Positions 42,645-50,514 of a stretch of DNA of 64,000 nucleotides are shown piece after piece. Source of the DNA: CAZNFR01 sp964572225 (lineage in GTDB: Bacteria > Bacteroidota > Bacteroidia > Bacteroidales > GCA-2748055); NCBI GenBank assembly GCA_964572225.1, contig CAZNFR010000006.1, positions 1 to 64,000 on the forward strand. Reading direction: 5' to 3'. The notes beneath the pieces were generated by a model. That model made no database searches. It saw nothing but the letters and a program-made list of their open reading frames with translations, and was not told where the DNA came from. Position numbers and translations under genes: made by a program. Numbering within the stretch: position 1 is the stretch's first letter; each line of letters opens with the position of its first letter.

Positions 42645-43976
42645 ATGGGCAAAAAATTTTCAGTAAGAAACATAGTATATTTTTCCGTCTGGATGTTGTT
42701 TATTTTACTTTTTACCATCTGGACAGGATTCTGGTTGTTGCTGATTGTTTCTCTCCTGCCAGCTGATTATTTTCTTTTCGGATTTATTCCCTATAAAAAA
42801 ATTTCAGAAAGTCTAAAACCTCCTCATCAGCTTCAGGCACTCTTCGAATGGCTGAAAGTCATACTTTTTGCACTCCTGATTACTGTATTTATAAAGACTT
42901 TCTTTGTTGAGGCATACAAGATCCCAACCCCTTCCATGGAAAAGACTCTACTTGTGGGTGATTATCTGTTTGTTAGCAAAATTCGCTATGGGCCAAAAAT
43001 CCCCAATACACCCTTGTCGGTACCCTTTATGCCGAATATGCTTCCTGGAGGAAAGGTCAGTTATTCCGATAAAATTCAGCTTCCCTATAAACGTTTGCAA
43101 GGATTAGCAAAAGTAAACAGGAATGACATTATTGTTTTCAATTTCCCTGAGGGAGATACCGTTGTGGTTCAATACCCCGGACAGAGCTATTATTATTTGT
43201 TAAGAAGATATGGAAGAGATTACATAAGATCTCGGTACGACCTGGTTGTTCATCCGGTCGATAAAAGGGAGAATTATATTAAAAGATGTACAGGGCTACC
43301 CCGAGATACCCTTAGAATACACGCCGGTAAGGTATATATCAACGATCAGGCATTACCTGAACTGCCTACTCAGCAGTTCAAGTATTACGTCAGAACACAG
43401 AAACACAGACTGCCAGATTCCGTAATGAATCAACTTGGAGTTGATTTGTCGGAGGTCAATTATAATCCAAAATCTTCCCTTCATGTTATGCCTCTCAGCA
43501 ACGCGGACTTGACTATACTTACCGGGCTTCCTCAAATTAAAAGCATTCAGCGTTATAAAGAGCCTCTTATTTCATTCAGAAATACTGAAGTCTTTCCTCA
43601 CTCTGCTGCATTTCGTTGGACAGCCGATGAGTTTGGTCCGCTGATTATCCCCGGAAAAGGCCTTGAAATAGACCTGAATATTACGAATATTTCCTTATAT
43701 CGAAGGATCATTGAAGTATATGAAAAAAATAAACTTGAAGTAATTAACAATCGAATATATATAAACGATCAACCGGTTCGTTCTTATACTTTCAAGATGG
43801 ATTATTATTTCGTGTTGGGTGATAACTGGCATAACTCTGCCGATTCCAGGTTCTGGGGGTTCGTACCTGAAAACCATCTTGTGGGTAAAGCAATAGCCAT
43901 ATGGTATTCGAAAGAAACAACTAAGGGATTCCTCAAAGGGATCCGATTTAACAGAATGTTCAAATCCATTAAATAA
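42645..43976 (+). CDS. lepB: Signal peptidase I, divergent copy
   Basis: A 443-residue type I signal peptidase with two or three N-terminal transmembrane segments (up to about 90). The catalytic serine is S98 (PTPSMEKTLLVGD) and the general-base lysine is K213 (NYIKRC). Bacteroidota copies carry a long insert between the conserved blocks, here about 215-400. Two conserved positions differ: the block after K213 reads CTGLPRDTL where the family has C-V-G-x-P-G-D, and the last box reads GDNWHNSADSRFWG, where GDNR/N-x-S-x-DSR is usual. It may be an altered-specificity or slower enzyme. Directly followed by a second copy at six bases. Confidence 0.87.
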   Translation: MGKKFSVRNIVYFSVWMLFILLFTIWTGFWLLLIVSLLPADYFLFGFIPYKKISESLKPPHQLQALFEWLKVILFALLITVFIKTFFVEAYKIPTPSMEKTLLVGDYLFVSKIRYGPKIPNTPLSVPFMPNMLPGGKVSYSDKIQLPYKRLQGLAKVNRNDIIVFNFPEGDTVVVQYPGQSYYYLLRRYGRDYIRSRYDLVVHPVDKRENYIKRCTGLPRDTLRIHAGKVYINDQALPELPTQQFKYYVRTQKHRLPDSVMNQLGVDLSEVNYNPKSSLHVMPLSNADLTILTGLPQIKSIQRYKEPLISFRNTEVFPHSAAFRWTADEFGPLIIPGKGLEIDLNITNISLYRRIIEVYEKNKLEVINNRIYINDQPVRSYTFKMDYYFVLGDNWHNSADSRFWGFVPENHLVGKAIAIWYSKETTKGFLKGIRFNRMFKSIK

Positions 43977-43982
43977 CAAATC

Positions 43983-45371
43983 ATGTTTACCATTTTAAAG
44001 AACAAATATTTTCGATTTGGTCTTGTCACCACACTTTACATCCTGTTCATCATCTGGCTCAGGAATTACTGGTTCCTCCTTGGAATTCCCGTTATTTATG
44101 ACATGTATGTAAGCAAGAAAGTAAACTGGACTTTCTGGAAAAAGCGCACCGGAAAAAATTCTGCTCTGGTAGAGTGGCTTGATGCGCTCATCTTTGCTGT
44201 TATTGCTGTAACATTGATCAATATCTATCTTTTCCAAAACTATAAGATCCCTACTCCTTCCATGGAATCAACCATGCTTGTAGGGGATCATCTTTATGTT
44301 TCAAAAGTGGCTTATGGTCCGCGTGCCCCGATAACTCCACTGGCCTTTCCTTTTGCACAAAACAGGATCAGAAATACGGAAGCATACCTTAAATGGATTC
44401 AACTGGATTATAAAAGGTTAAAAGGATTTGGCAAAGTAAAAAGAAACGATATTGTAGTTTTTAATTTTCCTGCTGGTGATACAGTGGCTGTCGAAAACAG
44501 TGCAGTGAGTTTTTATTCCATCGTAAGGGGAAATGCCATGGAGCAAAGAAACAAAGATATCAGTGAAGGAAGAGAGGTTAAAAGTATGGAAGCCTACATC
44601 AAAGAAGCTAATGAAAGGGTGCGCATGGCTGCTACTATTGTGGAAAGACCTGTTGATCGCAGAGATAACTATATTAAACGCTGTGTTGCAATACCCGGCG
44701 ACAGTCTTGAAATAATCCATGGTAAAGTGTTTATAAACGGGCAACCTCAGCCCGATTTTGCAGGAATTCAATATGATTACCTCATTCAAACCAATGGTAC
44801 TCCATTGAATCCCAGAGCACTAGAGGAATACGACATCCCCCCTTCCTTTCTGGGAATCCAGAATAACCCAAGATACATTATTCCGTTGACCAGGGAAAAG
44901 GCTCAGCAACTTGAACAAGATATCCCTGATATTATAAAAGTGGAAAAAAGGGAAAGGCAAGGCTATAATTATCTTCTATTCCCTCACAACAGCCTGTATG
45001 CATGGAACGAAGATAATTTTGGCCCGATATGGATTCCTAAAAAAGGAGAAACCGTTGATCTGACCCTGGATAACCTTCCATTCTATCAACGAATTATTGA
45101 AGCCTATGAGAACAATACTCTTCGAACGGAAAATGGCAAAATTTACATTAATGGTATGGAAACTGAACAGTATACCTTTTCGATGGACTATTACTGGATG
45201 ATGGGTGATAACCGTCATAGCTCCTCGGACTCCCGGTATTGGGGATATGTACCTGAAAACCATATTATCGGAAAGCCAAAATTTATCTGGCTCTCACTAA
45301 ATGAAAATAAAAAGTTCCTGGGTAAAATAAGGTTTAACCGTTTGTTCAAGGTTGTGGATGCCTCTGAATAA
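43983..45371 (+). CDS. lepB: Signal peptidase I, canonical copy
   Basis: A 462-residue type I signal peptidase and tandem paralogue of the gene upstream. Transmembrane segments are at about 12-40 and 62-82. The catalytic serine is S93 (PTPSMESTMLVGD) and the lysine K232 (DNYIKRC). The following block reads CVAIPGDSLEI and the last box MMGDNRHSSSDSRYWGYVPE, both canonical. It has the same long insert between them. It releases signal peptides of exported proteins at the outer face of the inner membrane. It ends two bases from the stop of the convergent polyferredoxin gene. Confidence 0.92.
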   Translation: MFTILKNKYFRFGLVTTLYILFIIWLRNYWFLLGIPVIYDMYVSKKVNWTFWKKRTGKNSALVEWLDALIFAVIAVTLINIYLFQNYKIPTPSMESTMLVGDHLYVSKVAYGPRAPITPLAFPFAQNRIRNTEAYLKWIQLDYKRLKGFGKVKRNDIVVFNFPAGDTVAVENSAVSFYSIVRGNAMEQRNKDISEGREVKSMEAYIKEANERVRMAATIVERPVDRRDNYIKRCVAIPGDSLEIIHGKVFINGQPQPDFAGIQYDYLIQTNGTPLNPRALEEYDIPPSFLGIQNNPRYIIPLTREKAQQLEQDIPDIIKVEKRERQGYNYLLFPHNSLYAWNEDNFGPIWIPKKGETVDLTLDNLPFYQRIIEAYENNTLRTENGKIYINGMETEQYTFSMDYYWMMGDNRHSSSDSRYWGYVPENHIIGKPKFIWLSLNENKKFLGKIRFNRLFKVVDASE

Positions 45372-45373
45372 AT

Positions 45374-46957
45374 TCAGAATGGAAAATCCTCTTCAGCAGA
45401 AGGGGCTTCAAGCTTTTCACTTTCAGGTTTTTCTGCGGTTAAGTGTATGGGGTTTCCGTCAACAAAAATGGCCTTGTAAGGAATTACAGGGCATGCATAT
45501 TCACAAGCACCACAGCCCACGCAAATAGCATTGTCAGTTTCAGGGATGGTCAGAGATCCTTTATAGGGGATCATTCGCACTGCCTGTGTCGGACAATGCT
45601 CTGAACAGGATCCGCAGGCGGTATTTTCTGTGTAAACTACGCAGTTTTCTTTGATAAACTGCACTTTGCCGATTTGCAATGTTTTTTTATTTTCCGCTGT
45701 AAGGGGAAGAATAGCTCCGGTTGGACAAACATCCCCACATCTTACACATTCATAATTACAATAATTACTGTAATAATCCATGTGAGGTTGCATATATCCT
45801 TCCCATCCAAATTGTGTGAAAGAGGGTTGAAGAACTCCGGTAGGACACTGACTTACACATAATTGACAGGCTGTGCATATGCGCGTAAAGTGTCTTATGC
45901 TCAGTGATCCCGGTGGTGAAACAGCAAAATGCTTTTCTTCCGGGATGGTAGTCGGGTTTTTGTTCAAAGGACCTTCATTTTGGGAATAGGCTTTTCTAAA
46001 TCCCTGAAATCCAATAATGGTCAGGATACCCCCCGTTACTTTTAAAAAAAAATCCTTTCTGCCCCTTGCTGTGGAATTGTCTGAATTTGAAACTCTGACA
46101 ACTTTAGGTTTCAAATTATAATCTATCGCCGAATCCTCACAGACCGGCAGGCAATTGTAGCAACTTACGCAACGGGAATGATCAACCTCCATAGTTTTTA
46201 TATCTATGCATTGCGCCTTACATGCGAAAGAACACTTGCCACATTGGGTACAGTTATTCTTTTTAATATTGACTTTCACCAGGGAATATCTGGAAATCCA
46301 ACCAAGTAAAGTTCCTACCGGACAAATTGTATTGCAATAAAGACGTCCGGACCGACCGGCTAAAATCAATATTATTACAAACATAAGGAAAGGAAAAGCA
46401 AAGGTTGCCATATGAAAAGGATGCTGATCCTTAAGGAAAAGAAAAAACACATTCATACTTTCCAGCATGCTGGCTACGCCATTGTTGATCCAAATACCCA
46501 CAGGTCGGAAAATTGCAGCGGCCGTTTTTCCATACAAACTGTAGGGATCGAGAAGATTCACCAGGATAATTGAAAGGAAGGCAGCACTGATTATGGTTAC
46601 AACCAGAATACTGTTTCTCAGGAAATTTTGAGGCTTCCTATAGCGGAAACGCTTCCTTTTTTTGAAAAATAATCCAAGCCTGTTACTAAAATCCTGCAGA
46701 ATGCCCAGCGGACAAATAACTGAACAGTATACCCTTCCGAATAAAGCCGTAAGTAAAATGATAATAAGGAAACCTGCAGCAGAAAGAGAAAATACCGTTA
46801 TAAATTTTAGTACAGAGGGAACAAATTGTAGAAATAAGATTTGGTTAACCCGGTTTTCACCAAATAAGTCCCTGAAATCAAGAAAAACAAGGGTGGTTAA
46901 TACGAAAAATACTAGGGCAAAAAATACCCTGGTCCATTTAAGCCTTTTAAAATTCAT
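45374..46957 (-). CDS. Membrane polyferredoxin, NapH-like, fused to a second ferredoxin part
   Basis: A 527-residue protein. Residues 1-215 contain four or five transmembrane segments and two NapH-type cysteine pairs (VYCSVICPLG at about 77-85, LYCNTICPVG at 207-215). Two [4Fe-4S] motifs follow: CTQCGKCSFAC at 236-246 and CVSCYNCLPVC at 263-273. After a linker, RGRKDFFLKVTGG (298-310) and a hydrophobic run resemble a Tat signal. The C-terminal half adds CTACQLCVSQCP (361-372), CVRCGDVCP (404-412), CGSCSEHCP (448-456) and CVGCGACEYACP (479-490). Likely passes electrons across the membrane. No terminal reductase is adjacent. Downstream of a DUF362 gene by 42 bases. Confidence 0.8.
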   Translation of the reverse strand: MNFKRLKWTRVFFALVFFVLTTLVFLDFRDLFGENRVNQILFLQFVPSVLKFITVFSLSAAGFLIIILLTALFGRVYCSVICPLGILQDFSNRLGLFFKKRKRFRYRKPQNFLRNSILVVTIISAAFLSIILVNLLDPYSLYGKTAAAIFRPVGIWINNGVASMLESMNVFFLFLKDQHPFHMATFAFPFLMFVIILILAGRSGRLYCNTICPVGTLLGWISRYSLVKVNIKKNNCTQCGKCSFACKAQCIDIKTMEVDHSRCVSCYNCLPVCEDSAIDYNLKPKVVRVSNSDNSTARGRKDFFLKVTGGILTIIGFQGFRKAYSQNEGPLNKNPTTIPEEKHFAVSPPGSLSIRHFTRICTACQLCVSQCPTGVLQPSFTQFGWEGYMQPHMDYYSNYCNYECVRCGDVCPTGAILPLTAENKKTLQIGKVQFIKENCVVYTENTACGSCSEHCPTQAVRMIPYKGSLTIPETDNAICVGCGACEYACPVIPYKAIFVDGNPIHLTAEKPESEKLEAPSAEEDFPF

Positions 46958-46999
46958 AATTCTTTTTCTTGTGGAACGGAAGGGCAGAAAGGATTATCC

Positions 47000-47911
47000 T
47001 CATACCTTGATCCTCTTAATATTCAATGAATCGAGATTGGTAGTTCCCACACCGGCTTTTTCAGCTAACTCGATATAATCTACCTCAGCAGGGTCTTTCC
47101 CAAATAATTTGCATGCGGCAAAATCGAGTGCTACCATATCCTTACCAATCAGCTGAGCCTGCATTTTTACCACATCATCTTCACTCACTCCCCTGGGGCC
47201 ATTTCTTTTCATAACCCTGTAAGCATCCACAATGGTAAGATCCGGATTTCGCCATGTTGCAAAATCAGCAATACATTGATGCAGGTCGTTTCGGTGCCAG
47301 AACCTCCGGTCCCATACAGCCCCCATTAGGTTTTTCATGGCAATGGTCATATTTGCACCTCCATGGTTTTTAAGTACCGGAACATTAATAAATACATCCG
47401 ATTCCAGAATGAGCTCATGCACACTGGCGGAAGTGAGTACCTTCCCTTTTGAGACAGATACTTCCTGGTAATACTTTTCAGTGTTTCCCATTACCATCTT
47501 ACCCCCTGCATCCTTAACAGCCGCCTCAATTGCGGAATTTTTATAACACATAGACCATTCATTACAGGTATGATCAAAAACATACACATCCTTCGCTCCG
47601 GCGCTCAAACAGTGCTGGACAATCCGTTTGACAAGTTCCGGGTTGGTATTTGCAGCACGTTCAGGACTTGCATCCCATCCAATATTGGGTTTGATCACCA
47701 CCGTCTGGCCTTTTTTTACGACTCTTCCTATTCCTCCGTACTCTTCTATCGCTCTGTCGAACATTGAGTCGGCTACTCCCCCGCGGATGGCAACCATGTC
47801 CACCTCCCCTGCATTTGCAGAAGCACTGAGTCTGCCAGGTTTTAAAGTAAACGCAGTTCCTGCAACAAATCCGACGGTTATTCCTCGTTTCAAAAAGTCT
47901 CTTCTTTTCAT
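47000..47911 (-). CDS. DUF362 domain protein with Tat signal
   Basis: A 303-residue protein beginning with a twin-arginine signal (KRRDFLKRGITVGFVAGTAF) and a probable cleavage region near 30. The mature part is the DUF362 fold: VVKKGQTVVIKPNIGWDA, NTNPELVKRIVQHCLSAGAKDVYVFDHTCN, VFINVPVLKNHGGANMTIAMKNLMGAVWDRRFWH and the final DFAACKLFGKDPAEVDYI. Many DUF362 proteins accompany or are fused to ferredoxins, and their reaction is not established. It is immediately upstream of the polyferredoxin. The two form a unit inserted between the lepB genes and wbqC. Confidence 0.82.
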   Translation of the reverse strand: MKRRDFLKRGITVGFVAGTAFTLKPGRLSASANAGEVDMVAIRGGVADSMFDRAIEEYGGIGRVVKKGQTVVIKPNIGWDASPERAANTNPELVKRIVQHCLSAGAKDVYVFDHTCNEWSMCYKNSAIEAAVKDAGGKMVMGNTEKYYQEVSVSKGKVLTSASVHELILESDVFINVPVLKNHGGANMTIAMKNLMGAVWDRRFWHRNDLHQCIADFATWRNPDLTIVDAYRVMKRNGPRGVSEDDVVKMQAQLIGKDMVALDFAACKLFGKDPAEVDYIELAEKAGVGTTNLDSLNIKRIKV

Positions 47912-48292
47912 GGCTGTAAGCTGTTAAAATTTAAATTTTGGATTGAAAGAAATATTACTCCTTGGGAGCGATTTTCATTCCCTGCAAAAAATCAATCAAT
48001 TCCAACTATTATAAGCATTTCTGACTGCCGCCTCTCTACCACAAATCTAAAGTATTTATAAAATGTTCATGAAGATTTCCAGGGTAATATCCACCTAAAA
48101 GACTAATATTTAACTGGTCTTAATAAAGGCGATGATCCTTTCTTTTTAGGGGTAACTGGAAGATAAGATCCTACTGATTTTTTAGAACAACATAGGTATT
48201 CCAAGGTTTTTACCTGGGTAAATATCCAATATTTATAATGGCTTCAAAGTTTAATTCTTCACAATCCGAGAAGGGAGTTTATCTTTGTACCC
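47912..48292. other. 381-base gap between DUF362 and wbqC genes
   Basis: Divergent control region. A -7-like box for the minus-strand DUF362 gene, reading TAGATTTG, is at 48042-48049, about 130 bases upstream of its ATG. A -7 box for wbqC is at 48280-48287. No gene, RNA or repeat is recognisable between them. Confidence 0.5.
48280..48287 (+). promoter_or_regulatory. -7 box of the WbqC gene
   Basis: TATCTTTG (TAnnTTTG) ends five bases before the ATG at 48293, so transcription would start at or next to the start codon. There is no -33 TTG at standard spacing. Confidence 0.45.
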
Positions 48293-48946
48293 ATGGAAAT
48301 TGAAGAAAAAACCATAGTCCTGTTTACCAGTTATTTTGGTCCAGTGCAATACTTCATCCGTTTTATCGATAACAAAGAGATCATTCTTGATTTCCATGAT
48401 AACTACCAAAAACAAACTTACAGAAACCGATGCAGAATACTGGGCGCCAATGGAATACAAAACCTTGTCGTGCCGGTTAAAAAAATGGCCACACTAAAAA
48501 CAAAGACCCGGGATATCCGGATTGACTACGATACTGACTGGCAGAAAAACCACCTTCGGTCAATTCAGTCAGCCTATCGCTCATCTCCTTTTTTTGATTA
48601 TTATTTTGACGATTATGAGGAATTCTTTTACAAGAAATACCAGTTTCTGGTGGATCTGAACACCGACATTCTGCAAGTAAACCTCAAACATTGTAACATT
48701 CGGGCCGAACCCATAAAGAGCGAAAGTTTTATTCCAATCAGTCTAAACGATGGTCGAAGCTGTATTCATCCTAAGATAGAACCTGACAGGGACCCGTACT
48801 TTCAATCGATTAGTTATCCTCAGGTTTTTACTGAACGTTACGGATTTCTCCCAAACCTAAGTATTCTGGACCTTATTTTCAATCTGGGGCCTGAAAGTCA
48901 GGATTATCTACGGAAAAGCAAAGAGCCAGCCGGTTCAGACTTTTAA
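48293..48946 (+). CDS. WbqC family protein
   Basis: A 217-residue member of the WbqC/ViP-like family. The N terminus TIVLFTSYFGPVQYFIRFIDNKEIILDFHDNYQKQTYRNRCRILGANGIQNLVVPVKK is the family hallmark, with its Y-x-P/G-P-V/I-x-Y-F core. IDYDTDWQKNHLRSIQSAYRSSPFFDYY then follows, as does the C-terminal YPQVFTERYGFLPNLSILDLIFNLGPES. WbqC genes occur in O-antigen clusters, but the reaction is not settled. In Bacteroidota it often follows lepB. Here the DUF362-polyferredoxin pair separates them. Confidence 0.87.
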   Translation: MEIEEKTIVLFTSYFGPVQYFIRFIDNKEIILDFHDNYQKQTYRNRCRILGANGIQNLVVPVKKMATLKTKTRDIRIDYDTDWQKNHLRSIQSAYRSSPFFDYYFDDYEEFFYKKYQFLVDLNTDILQVNLKHCNIRAEPIKSESFIPISLNDGRSCIHPKIEPDRDPYFQSISYPQVFTERYGFLPNLSILDLIFNLGPESQDYLRKSKEPAGSDF

Positions 48947-48950
48947 AAAA

Positions 48951-48979
48951 CCCGCTTTGCAGAAACAAAGCGGGAGTTT
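48951..48979. terminator. Bidirectional terminator between WbqC and OMPP1 genes
   Basis: CCCGCTTTG (48951-48959) and CAAAGCGGG (48966-48974) pair across a six-base loop. An A-run precedes and a TTTTT follows, so it can act in both directions. It lies between the convergent stops at 48946 and 48988. Confidence 0.88.
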
Positions 48980-48987
48980 TTCGTACA

Positions 48988-50448
48988 TTAGAATCGCAAT
49001 CCTACGGTCATTTGCACACTATTCATATTAGAGCTTAGTTTAGCAGGATCGGAAACCGGAGGAATGTAAAGATAATAGCTCTGCTCATCAATACTATGGG
49101 AATAGGAAACATCGAAAAATACATTGCTTGAACGGATTCCGAGTCCACCGGAAATAATTCTACGATTCGAATTTACATTAGGTTCTTCTGTTACAAAGGG
49201 ACTGCCATAAAATGCATATCCTCCCCTGAGGTAGGCAGGTCCAAGTCTTACTTCCCCTCCAACCCGGAAATTATGGGCTACATCGTACAACTCCTCAATG
49301 GTAGAATTTTCATCAAAGAAATTATAATCCGAGGCATCAAGATCAGCAGTTGAATAATCCATGAATTCATAATCAAAACTGATAAGACCTACAGTGCCAA
49401 GGGTAATAACTGCATTTCCCACCACCTTCAATGGAGTTCTGAGTCTGTAATCATACCGGTTCAGCCCTGAGGATGCATTATAAATACCGCCCAGATCCTC
49501 TTCAGGATCCACCCTTCCTTCCATGTAAGTATCAAATTCATCATTTAGATTGTAAAAAGTTGGAGTATGAAAAGCTGCTCCAATCCTCAGAAAATCCAAA
49601 GGCCTTGCAATGGCCCCGATCTTAAGATTATAGCCGGTACCCCTGGTACTCAAATACTCCTCGAAAGTAAATCCGTCGGTAAAAATTATGATGTCATTGG
49701 GATCATCCTCATTGGTAATTATGGTCTGATCAAATCTTACTCTTTGGACCCCTATGGTAGCGCCCATGTACAAACGATGGTTATAATTTGCCCCGAATGA
49801 AAAGGTGTATTCACCCATAAACCCTCGGGTACGGATCTCCCTGGACTGATCCTGCCCATACCCGTCAAGGTTAAAATCATTGAAGTACTCACCCGTATCT
49901 TCATATCTGTCAATCATATACGTATCCCATGCGAGTCCCTCGTAAAAATTGTTTAAGGAGGATGGGTCCTGGTTTCCCGCGAAGGATACGAAATTATCCA
50001 ACAGAGAAGAATTATTGTTAATTCCCGACATAAAAATATTCTGATTGAAATTATTCAGCCGGTTATATCCTATACCAAAATTGGTGCTGATCCAGCCGGA
50101 CTCATTTCCAAGGGAATTATAAAAGACCATTCCCAGATTACCCAGGTTGAAATTAAAATTATCGTCGGATATGGTATTTCCGAGATAGTCGGCAGAGGTA
50201 TTATCCCAATAAAATGCCGTTGAAATGGAGAATTCAGAGCTACGGTACAATCCGATACTTGCCGGATTTATACTCAATCCGGTAAAATCACCTCCGATAG
50301 CGCCGATAGCGCCTCCCAATGCTACGGACCGGGAGGTTCCGGTAATAAAATTTTGTGAATATCGCAAAGCATCAATTTCACTTTGAGCCCTTAGCAAGGA
50401 AGGAAATAGAAAGAAGATGCCGGTTACAATAAAAATATAGCGTTTCAT
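48988..50448 (-). CDS. OMPP1/FadL/TodX-family outer-membrane transport protein
   Basis: A 486-residue barrel protein. Signal peptide at about 1-21 (MKRYIFIVTGIFFLFPSLLRA), and the mature start has the family segment DALRYSQNFITGTSRSVALGGAIGAIGGDFTGLSINPASIGLYRSSEFSIS with its NPAG-like NPAS. A hatch-like N-terminal region and about fourteen strands follow, and the C terminus MTVGLRF ends with the phenylalanine typical of Bam substrates. FadL-family proteins import hydrophobic compounds such as fatty acids and aromatics. Substrate is unknown here. Starts 28 bases after the upstream gene's terminator. Confidence 0.87.
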   Translation of the reverse strand: MKRYIFIVTGIFFLFPSLLRAQSEIDALRYSQNFITGTSRSVALGGAIGAIGGDFTGLSINPASIGLYRSSEFSISTAFYWDNTSADYLGNTISDDNFNFNLGNLGMVFYNSLGNESGWISTNFGIGYNRLNNFNQNIFMSGINNNSSLLDNFVSFAGNQDPSSLNNFYEGLAWDTYMIDRYEDTGEYFNDFNLDGYGQDQSREIRTRGFMGEYTFSFGANYNHRLYMGATIGVQRVRFDQTIITNEDDPNDIIIFTDGFTFEEYLSTRGTGYNLKIGAIARPLDFLRIGAAFHTPTFYNLNDEFDTYMEGRVDPEEDLGGIYNASSGLNRYDYRLRTPLKVVGNAVITLGTVGLISFDYEFMDYSTADLDASDYNFFDENSTIEELYDVAHNFRVGGEVRLGPAYLRGGYAFYGSPFVTEEPNVNSNRRIISGGLGIRSSNVFFDVSYSHSIDEQSYYLYIPPVSDPAKLSSNMNSVQMTVGLRF

Positions 50449-50476
50449 TGTTCTGATTTTTTGAATGTTAATGGAA

Positions 50477-50502
50477 AAAAGGTCCCGGAAACGGGACCTT
50501 TT
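50477..50502 (-). terminator. Terminator of the Ser/Arg/Tyr-rich lipoprotein gene
   Basis: AAAAGGTCCCG (50477-50487) and CGGGACCTTTT (50492-50502) pair perfectly with a four-base loop. On the minus strand the stem ends in a run of T. It lies 13 bases past the lipoprotein stop and just before the OMPP1 gene. Confidence 0.9.
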
Positions 50503-50514
50503 GTTACTTGTTTA

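Noticed and set aside
48042..48049. TAGATTTG as a firm DUF362 promoter
   Set aside because: It matches the -7 consensus, but the leader would be about 130 bases and there is no -33 element, so it is only mentioned in the gap entry.
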